Shown here: piece by piece, positions 56,051 to 64,000 of the stretch
Numbering within the stretch: position 1 is the stretch's first letter
How the letters are laid out: each line of letters starts with the position of its first letter
NCBI GenBank assembly: GCA_951802425.1
Contig: OX637804.1
Span: forward strand, 930,001 to 994,000
Origin: Clavaria fumosa
Taxonomy: Eukaryota; Basidiomycota; Agaricomycetes; Agaricales; Clavariaceae
Direction: 5' to 3'
Length of the DNA stretch: 64,000 bases
Made by a program: the position numbers and the translations under genes
The notes under the pieces: generated by a model
Seen by the model: only the letters and a program-made list of their open reading frames with translations
Database searches by the model: none
What the model was told of the DNA's origin: nothing

Positions 56051-57943
56051 TGGTTATCACGACTCACAGCGCTGCGGCTCCCCGTGACTCCGCCCCTCAG
56101 GGGGACCCCCTTCGGGACTCCGGGGTGCTTGACCTGCCTCCATCCAGGTCTGATTCCCCACCGGAGGGTGGAGGAGTATCGGTTCCGGCTCTGCACACGC
56201 ATGTCCGGCATCTACAGGGTCCAGCCGCGTCGACGCCCGCCAGCTTCGGCGGGGCAATGCAAGGGAGGACTAGGGCGGCCTCCGGCTCCCCTCCGCCTCC
56301 AGCAGGGAGGGATCCCGGAAGGAAGAAGGTCCGCCTTGTTCTTTCGTCTCCAGATGCACCTCCGGGCTTGGAAACACCCTCCAGTGAAGCTCGGGGGGGT
56401 TACCCGAATCGAGTTGCCGCTCCCCCTTCCGCCGGGCTCGCCTCGCAGGAACCTGGGCCCCATGCCCCGGCGGGCGCTCCGCCTTCCTCCCCGCGGGGTC
56501 GAGCTCCTGCTTCAGCGGTTGCACCGCCCTCTACTCCGCCCCGCCGGGCCCCAGCGGGCTCGCCTGCCCCCAGGACCGGACAGCCGCCGTCCTCGCCTGC
56601 CCCCAGGGCCGGACAGCCGCCGTCCTCGCCTGCTCGACCAGGCCTGGGTCCAGGAGCTCCAGCGAGCCCTGGGAATACTGCTAGCACCGGCGTGCCACCT
56701 GTGCCCGCGGCACAGGGACTGTCGCGCGATCCTGCGGGTCCGCCAGTCGGGTCGGGAGACACGGGTAGTCACTCGGACCCCGGCGTCACCCTTGACCAAG
56801 TTCTCGGGCATCCCGTCTTTGCCGAGGCCGTGAGGCTGACGGTCCAGCGCCTCGGTCAGGCCCACGCTCATCTGCCCCCGTCTCAATCTCAAGCCACACA
56901 CGGCTCCACCGCATCGCATGCGCGTGTACCGGCCCCTGCGGCGCCGCAGGCTCTGCCCCCGTTCGTGGGTAAGAGTTCTCCTCTCTCGAGCTTCCAGCTC
57001 CGCTGACGGTGTGCTCCGGCCGTCGCTTTTCATGATCTCTCATCCATTGCTGGCCGCAGCCCCGCACCCTGGCCTTCCGCTGCCGGGGACGGCCGCTATC
57101 CCCCGCCACACTCTCCCAGCGGGAGTCACCAGCGTCCAACTCGACGCCCACGCCGTTGCGGACCGCCCGGGCATCGTCGGGATCCTCGAGGAGGGGTGGA
57201 CATCACACATCCCCCTTTCAGCCCTCACGAATGAAGCTTGCCGGGCCGCACTGTTTGTCGACTACTCCGGAGCGGGCCCCCTCTCGAAGAGACCCCAACT
57301 GGCGTCCGACTCGGCTGCCGAGCCAGGGATGTCCCTTGGGGATTGGGTCGAGTCCTGGCCGCGTTTCTGTTCCTATGTCGCCAGACATCTCGCCTCACCG
57401 GACCGCCTCGCGATCTCAGAGGCGTTCCGCACACACTTCGCTGGGATCCAGGCTAGGATTGACTTCAAACCAAAATTCATCTTATATTTGGAATATGACA
57501 TACACATTCGGACTCTCTGGGTCTCCCGGCCGGGAACCTTCTCCCCTGCGACGTTCCACGACGGAGTCTGGTCTCACATCGTGGACCGCTCGAGGGACCG
57601 TGCAGTGTCGGATGCGATCAGAGACGCGCGGGCGTCTCTGGTCGGTCGGTCCCAGCCCCCTTCCGGCCAAGGCTCCTTTCGCGGTCGCGGATCGTACCCC
57701 CGCCCGGCGCCCCGCTCGGGCGTCTGCTATGTGTGCGGTGGTGGCCACCCAGGAAGGGTCTGCCAGAGTACCACGAATGGCTTCATGTCGAAGACGCCAG
57801 CCGGATGGAAGGGCCCTAACGGCCAGTCAATTTGCTTTCGTTTCAATGGCGCAAGCGGAAACTGCAGCTTCGCATCCTGCACTTTCTCTCACGTCTGTTC
57901 CAGGTGTGGCGCTGCGGGTCACAGCGCCCAGAACCACCCCTGA
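56050..57943 (+). CDS. YR-retrotransposon Gag-like protein
   Basis: Two exons (56050-56968 and 57060-57943; GTAAGA donor, GCCGCAG acceptor, 91-bp intron) join in frame to give 600 residues. The first half is Pro/Ala/Ser-rich and disordered, with a repeated PAPRxGQPPSSPA unit. The second half reads GMSLGDWVESWPRFCSYVA and RIDFKPKFILYLEYD as a capsid-like domain. It ends with three zinc-binding motifs: CYVCGGGHPGRVC, a CCCH-type CFRF...C...C...H, and CSRCGAAGHSAQNH. This arrangement is seen in DIRS-order Gag of mushrooms. No lesion was seen. Confidence 0.82.
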
Positions 57944-58053
57944 CGCTAGTCTTTACCCAATCGTGACCCCACTCCGCTGGCAGGAGTGGGGGTCCGCGCT
58001 ACGTGAGGCTGGTGTCCTCGAGCACTTCTCAGACGTTCCCTCAGGTATACGTT

Positions 58054-59562
58054 ATGGCTTCAGTCTCGGTGTCTACTTTCTCGCCACCAAACCACAAGTC
58101 CGCTTTAGACAATAGAGATTTCGTTACAGCTCAAATTAATAAAGAGGTGGCCCTCGGGCGCTACTCAGAGCCCCTTGAGCCCGCTGTGTTCTTTGCAAAG
58201 TATGGTCCATATAGGACCTCACCCCTCGGTGTGGTCTCGACTTCAAAACTCCGTCCTATTCAAGACCATTCATTCCCACGCTCGGCTTCAGCAATAAACT
58301 CTATAAACTCCGAGATTGACACTTCACTTTTCCAATGCGACTGGGGCTCCTTCCTTGATTGTTTCTCAGCCGTCCTAGATGCCCACCCAGGCACACAGGT
58401 CGCTGTCTTCGATGTCGATTCTGCCCACCGCCGGATGCCCATCCGCCCAAGGGACCGTCTGCATGTGTGCGTTGCCTGGCAGGGATTGGTCTACATGGAC
58501 CATTGCTGCTGCTTCGGTTGCGCGAGTTCCAGCGGTATCTTCGGGCGGTGCGCAGATGCCATAAAAGAAATCTTCCTCTCACGCGGTGTCAACCTTGTCC
58601 TGAAATGGGCGGACGATTTCATGTTCTGGCGGCGACCCTGCGCAGACTCCGCTTCTCCGCCGTGGTTTTACCGGTTTGATGAATTGCTCATCTGGGAAAC
58701 GGCAACAGAACTAGGCTGGCCTTGGTCCCCCGAGAAGTGCACACCCTTCGCTCATCGCTTCCGCTACATAGGGTTCGACTGGGACCTCCTTGCAAAAACC
58801 GTCTGCATTCCAGACTCAAAGAGGTTGAAGTTCTTAGAAAAACTGGCTGCCTGGAGGCCAGGCCGCCCCGTCGACAACCAATCTTGTCTCTCACTCATTG
58901 GCTCGCTGAACCACTGCTCGGTGGTCATCCCATCGAGCCGTGCACACCTCCCATCGCTGCATGCGTTCGCTGCGCGTTTTGCCCGCCTGAAATCCCGCTT
59001 CATCCGCCTATTCCCGCCTCGCGACGTCCTGAATGATCTGTGTTGGTGGACAGAGCGCCTTTCGATACCTGGCTGTGGCATTCAGATCAAGGCACATGGG
59101 CCAGCACACGATGTCCCCTTCTTCGTCGACGCCTCGACAATCTGGGGGATCGGGCTCATTTATGGGGGCGGATGGCTCGCTTGGCCGCTGCTGGAGGGTT
59201 GGAAAACGGACGGCCGCGATATTGGTTGGGCGGAGATGGTGGCCCTCGAGTTGGCGGTGCTAGCTGCGGTCCAGATGGGCATCAGGAAAGCTACACTCAT
59301 CATCCGCTCGGACAACCGCGGCGTTGTGCTCGCGTTCACCGCGGGTCGGTCTCGCGGGGCCCGCCAAAATGCCGTGCTCCGACGCATCCTTCTGATTCTG
59401 TACGAACACGACTTGTGGCTACAAGTGTCATGGATCCCGTCTGCGCACAATCCGGCTGACGGTCCATCCCGTGGCCATCGGCCCGCCTTCCCCCGCCTCC
59501 CCTTCCCGCCCAAAGTGCCCGCCTGCCTGCGGCCATTCGTGGGGCACGCCGTTGATTTCTAG
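58054..59562 (+). CDS. DIRS-order reverse transcriptase-RNase H
   Basis: A 502-residue open frame from an ATG at 58054. RT motifs are KLRPIQDHSFP, VAVFDVDSAHRRMPI, SSSGIFGRCAD and the catalytic VLKWADDFMF. The RNase H/methylase-like region has VPFFVDASTIWGIG, WAEMVALELAVLAA, IIRSDNRGVV and HNPADGPSRG, with the acidic residues in place. The 57950-58070 stretch in another frame reads ALREAGVLEHFSDVPSGIRYGFSLGV, which normally leads into this domain. There is thus an apparent frameshift near 58070, or the real start lies upstream by a frame change. Confidence 0.88.
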   Translation: MASVSVSTFSPPNHKSALDNRDFVTAQINKEVALGRYSEPLEPAVFFAKYGPYRTSPLGVVSTSKLRPIQDHSFPRSASAINSINSEIDTSLFQCDWGSFLDCFSAVLDAHPGTQVAVFDVDSAHRRMPIRPRDRLHVCVAWQGLVYMDHCCCFGCASSSGIFGRCADAIKEIFLSRGVNLVLKWADDFMFWRRPCADSASPPWFYRFDELLIWETATELGWPWSPEKCTPFAHRFRYIGFDWDLLAKTVCIPDSKRLKFLEKLAAWRPGRPVDNQSCLSLIGSLNHCSVVIPSSRAHLPSLHAFAARFARLKSRFIRLFPPRDVLNDLCWWTERLSIPGCGIQIKAHGPAHDVPFFVDASTIWGIGLIYGGGWLAWPLLEGWKTDGRDIGWAEMVALELAVLAAVQMGIRKATLIIRSDNRGVVLAFTAGRSRGARQNAVLRRILLILYEHDLWLQVSWIPSAHNPADGPSRGHRPAFPRLPFPPKVPACLRPFVGHAVDF

Positions 59563-59793
59563 AGGACCGTGGCTTGGTCTTTCTCTTCGCCTGAATTGTC
59601 CTCTGTGTTTAAAGTAGGTGGGGCGCCGCCTCCGAATGGTTCAACATCCTTCGTCGCACATAAACATCACGCACCTTATCAGCGCCCATCTCTTCGTCTC
59701 CTCATTCCTTTCATATGTCAGCCTCTGTTGACACCCTTTCTTTCCGCACGTAATCGTCTGGCTTTTATCTCTGCATTCCCTCAGTTCTTCCGT

Positions 59794-59938
59794 ATGTCAA
59801 TCTCGCCTGACGTATCAGTCTCACCTGTTGTATCGTACCGCATTTCGAGCTAGATAGGAGAAATGTCAGCCTCCATCTCGCCTGACGTATCAGTCTCACC
59901 GGTTGTATCGTACCGCATTGCGAGCTAGATAGGAGAAA
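59794..59938 (+). repeat. Tandem duplication, about 70 bp x 2
   Basis: The block CTCGCCTGACGTATCAGTC, TTGTATCGTACCGCATT and CGAGCTAGATAGGAGAAA is present twice in tandem just upstream of the recombinase ATG. A shorter 33-bp tandem (GATGCGTCGGTATCTC...) occurs inside the recombinase ORF at about 60074-60140. Confidence 0.8.
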
Positions 59939-60689
59939 CTTCTCATCCAATGCCGCTATCAAACTCTGAATCGTTGATCGCGACATCCCTCGCTGCCATC
60001 ATGGTAGGTCGCATCGAAGCCATGTTCCCTGTTCCCAACAACGGCCTCGCTGGGCGCCTGGATGCACCTGATGATGCGTCGGTATCTCTGGCGGGGGCTC
60101 AAACAGATGCGTCGGTATCTCCGGCCGGGGCTCCAACAGCTGTCGCGATCTCGCCTCCGGATTCGGAGCTGGATGCAGTTTCAAACACTCTTGCCGCCTC
60201 CTGGGCAGAGTCGACACGGCGTAACTACAACAGAGGCATCACCGCTTACCTAGTTTGGTGTGGAACAAGGAACATCCCTGTGCAGGACCGTCTGCCAGCC
60301 TCCGAATCACTCCTCTGTGAATAAAGATGCTGCTCAACTGGTGCAACGGAATCTGGTTTGCGAACGGCGAACCACACGTCCTCCATCAGGAAAAGGGGAA
60401 ATCTCTGAATCTGTCTTATTATTACTTAAACTGTCTTAAAATGGTGAATAAGACACATTCAGACACAAGAGATTAAGACACACTTGACTTAGATTAAGAC
60501 TATCCAATTTATGGATTAGCCTTAGGCTTGTCTTAGGCATGTACTCAAGACAAACCAAGTCACATCAAGTCACTAAGCAGACCATGTAGTTTCAGCAAAC
60601 CTCAGGTCAGATGGACCCATCATCTTGCATAGACACAGGTTTAATACTACAGCAGGCTGGCAGTGCTATGTAGATCTACACTCATAGAA

Positions 60690-61078
60690 CCTGCCACCGC
60701 CGCTGCCATCCGCCGCCGCCGCCACCGCCACCGCCATCGTCGTCCGCCGCTGTTGCTGCCGCTGCCGTCGTCGTCGTTGTCCACCACTGTTGCTGCCGCC
60801 GCTGCCGTTGTCGTCATCGTCTGCCGCCGTTGCTGCCGCCGCCGCCGTCGTCGTCATCCACTGCTGTTGCTGCCGCCGCCGCCATCGTTGTCCGCCGCTG
60901 TTGCTGCCGCTGCCGCCGTCGTCGTCCGCCGCTGTTGCTGCTGCCGTCGTCGTCGTCCGCCACTGTTGCTGCTGCCGTCGTCGTCGTCCACTGCTGTTGC
61001 TGCTGCCGTCGTCGTCGTCCGCCGCTGTTGCTGCCGCCGCCATCTTTGTCGTCGTCCGCTGCGTCGTGCTGTTGCTGC

Positions 61079-61109
<31 letters not shown>

Positions 61110-61690
61110 GTCTGCTGCTGTTGCTGCCGCCGCCGCCGCCATCTGCTGCTGTTGCCGCCGCTGCCGCCGCCGTTGCTGCCGCCATCGTCGTCGTCCGCCT
61201 CCATTGCTGCCGCCGCCGCCGTCGTCGTCGTCGTCCACCGCTGTTGCTGCCGCCGCTGCCGCCGTCGTCGTCGTCCACCGCTGTTGCTGCCGCCGCTGCC
61301 GCCGTCGTCGTCGTCCACCGCTGTTGCTGCCGCCGCCGCCGCCGTCGTCGTCGTCCACCGCTGTTGCTGCCGCCGCCGCCGCCGTCGTCGTCGTCCACCG
61401 CTGTTGCTGCCATCATCGTCGTCTGCCGCCGCTGTCGTCATCCGCCACTGTTGCTGCCGCCGCCGCCGTCGTCGTCATCGTCCGCTGCGTCGTGCTGTTG
61501 CTGCTGCGGCTGTCGTCGTGCTATTTCTGCTGCTGCCGCCGCCGCCGCCGTCGTCGTGCTGTTGCTGCCGCCGCCGCCGCCGCCTTCGTCGTGCTGTTGC
61601 TGCTGCCGCTGCCGCCGTCGTCATGCTGTTGCTACTGCTGCCGCCACCACCGTCACATCTGTTGTCGCCGTCGCAGCTGTCACTGTCGCA
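60690..61690 (+). repeat. Degenerate (GCC/GTC/GCT)n trinucleotide array, about 1 kb
   Basis: Runs of GCCGCCGCC, GTCGTCGTC and TGCTGCTG with higher-order units such as GTCCACCGCTGTTGCTGCC repeated at about 60-bp spacing near 61230-61410. Every frame on both strands is open for 200-400 codons because the unit has no stop; these are not genes. Confidence 0.9.
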
Positions 61691-61919
61691 GTCACCGTCG
61701 CAGCTCAATGGCGATAGAGAGGGACTTACGGTTCGATGGGGTGGAAGGGTGAAGGTGAAGGTGCGAGAAGAACAGGCAGCGGACTTAGAAAAACTTCAAC
61801 ATCAGATCAGATCATGTGATCTGATGTTGATGTTTTTCTTCCAAGTCCGTGTCAAGTCATGTGTCATGTCCGTGCCACGCATCCCCACTGGCACTCAGCC
61901 AACGACTTGCAGCAGGAGC

Positions 61920-62345
61920 GATGACCATGACGGACCATGACGGCAACAACCACAACCACGACCGCAACGACCACGACCACGACCAGAGTCACCAGACCAC
62001 GACCATGGCCACAACCATGACCACGACAGCGACGACGATGGTGATGACCACGACCACGACGGCAATGGCGATGACCACGACCATGACAGCGACGATGATG
62101 GCGACGATGATGGCGATGACCACGACCATGACGGCAACGACAATGGTGATGACCACGACGGCGACGGTGATGACCACGGTGACAGCGACGGCAACGACCA
62201 CGACAGCGATGACAGCGACGACCGCGATGACAGTGATGACAGCGACAGCGACGACAGCAATGGTGACAACTGTGACAGCGACAACTGCGACAGCGACAAC
62301 AGCAACGGCGAAAACAGCAACGGCGACGACAGCGACGGCAACAAC
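61920..62345 (+). repeat. Degenerate GACGGCAAC / ATGACCACGACC array
   Basis: About 430 bp of trinucleotide-phased CGA, TGA, CAA and CAC units, purine-rich on the plus strand. It has different unit sequences from the first array but the same 3-nt phase. Confidence 0.85.
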
Positions 62346-62842
62346 AGCAACGATGATGAAGGTATGTCTTTGTCTCCTTTGGGTGAACTTAGAATTACTT
62401 TATGTACTTTGTGTTGGACTCGGACTTACGACCCTTATTCAGTACTTTACAAAATGTTTACTAAGACGTAGTAAGGACAACCGGAGTGTCTTAGATGACT
62501 TAATTGCCTTAGACTCAATTCTAAGTCTACTAAGTCACCCTCAGTAACCCTCAGAGATTTCCCCTTTTCCTGATGTCTCTGGCCACAGCTTTCGTATTGG
62601 CGGAACGACCGAACTTCTACTACGAGGGATCCCGCCAGATGTTGTCAGAACTTTGGGTCGTTGGGAGTCCGACTCATTTCTCGCCTATTGGCGCGACGTG
62701 GAATCCCTGGCTCAAATCCATTTGGAAGGTTCTAGATCGGCCCCGGGAATCTTGGGAATCTGACTTGCCTCGCCGTCGAGCGGTCCTCTGGGTTGGGGGT
62801 GCCGTCTCCGCTCCCGCACGTCATCGCCCGCCGGCTCACATT

Positions 62843-63037
62843 CGGGTGGTACTGTCGCTCCCCCCTGGCACTCCCAGCCTGGCTCACACGAGTGCCTCCA
62901 CTTGCCTGTCCCAAGCTCTCCCATACCTAGTCTCCAGCTTACCACTGTATAGTTCACATTACATAAGCCTGCTCTCACCTATTGCATCCACTTACATAAG
63001 CCCCTCCCCTGCCTCAGCCTGAGTGCAGAGCCAAGAC
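62843..63037 (+). repeat. Split repeat B1
   Basis: 195 bp from CGGGTGGTACTGTCGC to GAGCCAAGAC, contiguous with A2. Confidence 0.85.
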
Positions 63038-63257
63038 GGGAGGGTTCGGTCACAAGAGTGTGACAAGAACGCGTTGTCTTGGCCAACGAAGGCCTCACGT
63101 GACTACCTCTACCTCTCGCGATCCATCGCGTCTCGCAGTCCCAGATGACATCATACCCCCCCCTCCTGCTACATATATAATCGTCCTTGCCCTCCTTCCC
63201 CTCTCCTGAACCTCCCCATTCCTCCTCACACCTGACTCACCACCTCTCCTCGCGTTA
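63037..63257 (+). repeat. Split repeat A2
   Basis: 221 bp, near-identical to A1 with one extra C in the ACCCCCCCC run. It is followed by unique sequence in place of the gag ATG. Confidence 0.85.
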
Positions 63258-63310
63258 CCCACCCTCCGCTCCCTGTAGGTTTACTGATTGGTGGCTGGAT
63301 TCATCGTTGC

Positions 63311-63505
63311 CGGGTGGTACTGTCGCTCCCCCCCGGCACTCCCAGCCTGGCTCACACGAGTGCCTCCACTTGCCTGTCCCAAGCTCTCCCATACCTAGTC
63401 TCCAGCTTACCACTGTATAGTTCACATTACATAAGCCTGCTCTCACCTTTTGCATCCACTTACATAAGCCCCTCCCCTGCCTCAGCCTGAGTGCAGAGCC
63501 AAGAC
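63311..63505 (+). repeat. Split repeat B2
   Basis: 195 bp, near-identical to B1 (CTGG/CCGG and CTATTGC/CTTTTGC differences). It is followed by CTTGTGACCGAACCCTCCC, the inverted start of A. Confidence 0.85.
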
Positions 63506-63582
63506 TTGTGACCGAACCCTCCCTCCTGATCACCTGACTTCGATCGCCAACGGGGTGACACTCGCATCGCGTGCGACGCGGC

Positions 63583-64000
63583 ATGTCTTCAGGTAGGCGA
63601 AGCGAAGCAGCGTTTGAACCGCCCAAGCCGCAGCAGTTCAACGTCAGCCTCGAGGAATGGGAGAAGAAAACCGCTCTTGACGATGTGCAGGTTCGGAGCG
63701 TCAATGCTATCAAGGCCGCCCGGGAGCGCCTGTTGCTGCTGCCATCAAAGGTGCGGAATACAGCTACATTTGTTCCATCTGGCGTGCCGTGTGCTTTGTG
63801 CTTTATAAAAATCCTCTCGTCAGTTTGGTGCAGACAAAAGAGCCCCTCGAGGTCTCTCGCACGGCCTCGCTCCAAACAAGCCAGGCCAGTCCCCCCGACC
63901 CGTGACGCCGGGTGCCCCACCCGCCCCAGCGGCGACAGCGACAGCGACAGCAGCGACACACGCCCTGCACCCAAAAGCGCCCGTGCAGCTCGCCCAGCAG
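63583..64000 (+). CDS. Unidentified gene, 5' part (runs off the window)
   Basis: The ATG at 63583 opens MSSGRRSEAAFEPPKPQQF and NVSLEEWEKKTALDDVQVRS, a charged, probably helical start. A 73-bp intron (63751-63823; GTGCGG donor, CGTCAG acceptor) joins in phase to FGADKRAPRGLSHGLAPNKP and then an Ala/Pro/Thr-rich low-complexity stretch to the window end. Codon use and the clean splice suggest a real gene. I do not recognise the family. Its promoter lies within 80 bp of the right end of the YR element. Confidence 0.65.
   Translation, partial: MSSGRRSEAAFEPPKPQQFNVSLEEWEKKTALDDVQVRSVNAIKAARERLLLLPSKVRNTATFVPSGVPCALCFIKILSSVWCRQKSPSRSLARPRSKQARPVPPTRDAGCPTRPSGDSDSDSSDTRPAPKSARAARPA

Larger units (their letters stand above)
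60387..62572. mobile_element. 2186-bp inverted-repeat element made of trinucleotide arrays
   Basis: Perfect 22-bp terminal inverted repeats: CAGGAAAAGGGGAAATCTC-GA at 60387-60408 and its complement at 62551-62572. AT lies outside each end. The subterminal 200 bp on both sides are rich in TGTCTTA/TAAGACA motifs. The interior holds two arrays (60690-61690 and 61920-62345) and a short single-copy part, with no transposase. It is a non-autonomous element; the superfamily is unclear because the target duplication cannot be fixed where the host recombinase is also deleted. Confidence 0.8.
59950..62763 (+). pseudogene. Tyrosine recombinase, split and internally deleted
   Basis: The N-terminal part from the ATG at 59950 reads TLAASWAESTRRNYNRGITA, the start of the SAM-like core-binding domain, and stops at 60324. 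After a frameshift, WCNGIWFANGEPHVLH (60340-60386) continues the domain. The 2186-bp element follows. Beyond it, 62575-62763 reads VSGHSFRIGGTTELLLRG and LGRWESDSFLAYWR, the HxxR motif and catalytic Tyr of the C-terminal domain. The central part with the first catalytic Arg is missing, so the element was deleted internally as well as interrupted. Confidence 0.8.
55831..63505 (+). mobile_element. Tyrosine-recombinase retrotransposon, Ngaro/PAT-like split repeats
   Basis: Layout: A1 (55831-56050), gag-like ORF, RT-RNase H ORF, tyrosine recombinase, B1 (62843-63037), A2 (63037-63257), 53 bp, B2 (63311-63505). A1/A2 and B1/B2 are near-identical, which is the A1...B1-A2-B2 split direct repeat known from Ngaro/PAT-type elements. 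Length is 7675 bp, of which 2186 bp is a later insertion in the recombinase. A 19-bp inverted copy of the start of A (CTTGTGACCGAACCCTCCC) follows B2 at 63505-63523. There are no LTRs and no integrase. Confidence 0.85.

Noticed and set aside
56400..57033. Long minus-strand frames in the gag-like region
   Set aside because: Shadows of the Pro/Ala-rich coding strand of the YR element.
60663..61940. Open frames of 200-425 codons on both strands in the triplet arrays
   Set aside because: They arise because the repeat unit lacks stop codons in all frames; the translations are homopolymer-like, with no domain.
61849..62547. 232-codon Thr/Met-rich frame and its antisense Ser/Leu frame
   Set aside because: Direct product of the GACGGCAAC/ATGACC array inside the inverted-repeat element.
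1..64000. tRNA, rRNA, CRISPR arrays, bacterial operons
   Set aside because: No A/B-box pair with cloverleaf, no rRNA sequence and no spaced short-repeat array were seen; the genes are eukaryotic and spliced.

Overview
The window looks like nuclear DNA of a mushroom-forming basidiomycete (Agaricomycetes). Evidence: genes are cut by many 47-110 bp GT-AG introns; ATP-citrate lyase is one fused polypeptide; DUF6533- and DUF6534-type membrane proteins and a NACHT-WD40 (NLR-like) gene are present. More than half of the window is transposon or segmental duplication. I worked out the exon structures by hand from splice signals and family resemblance; no search was run.

Layout. 1-10.7 kb is AT-rich, CpG-poor repeat debris: gypsy gag/protease, two opposed LTR-like copies, a copia RT scrap, a gypsy RT scrap, and one younger, well-preserved pogo-type DNA transposon (4427-7374, 27-bp inverted ends counting the TA duplication). 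12-19.4 kb is ordinary genic DNA: an uncertain coding remnant, ATP-citrate lyase (13749-17836, 11 exons, 1157 aa) and a convergent DUF1275 membrane protein (18264-19347, minus, 285 aa). 19.7-33.4 kb is a duplication complex. A 2.3-kb module with a histidine phosphatase occurs as an inverted pair, a secreted-protein-like module is interleaved with it as a second inverted pair, and a 2.15-kb module with a DUF6534-like gene occurs twice in direct orientation around a hAT fragment. 34.5-41.8 kb is genic: a DUF6533 protein (15 exons, 454 aa), an intronless 1050-aa propeller/BNR-type protein, and an RNase III-like mitochondrial ribosomal protein (minus).

42.1-54.5 kb is one NLR-like gene (N-terminal helical region, NACHT, ten WD40 repeats). 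It is broken by a 1446-bp solo LTR and by a second LTR remnant that itself holds a 6380-bp chromovirus. Each insertion has a 5-bp target duplication, and removing the insertions restores a single reading frame of about 1296 codons. 55.6-63.5 kb is a tyrosine-recombinase retrotransposon with the A1 - ORFs - B1-A2-B2 split-repeat layout of Ngaro/PAT-like elements. Its recombinase is split by a 2186-bp inverted-repeat element made mostly of trinucleotide arrays. The last 0.4 kb is the 5' end of an unidentified spliced gene.

How the parts relate: the host genes are unrelated housekeeping, membrane or lineage-specific genes and form no pathway. The common theme is layered transposition and C-to-T decay at CpG. 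The two chromovirus LTRs differ, by hand count, at 23 positions, all transitions, 22 of them at CpG-derived sites.
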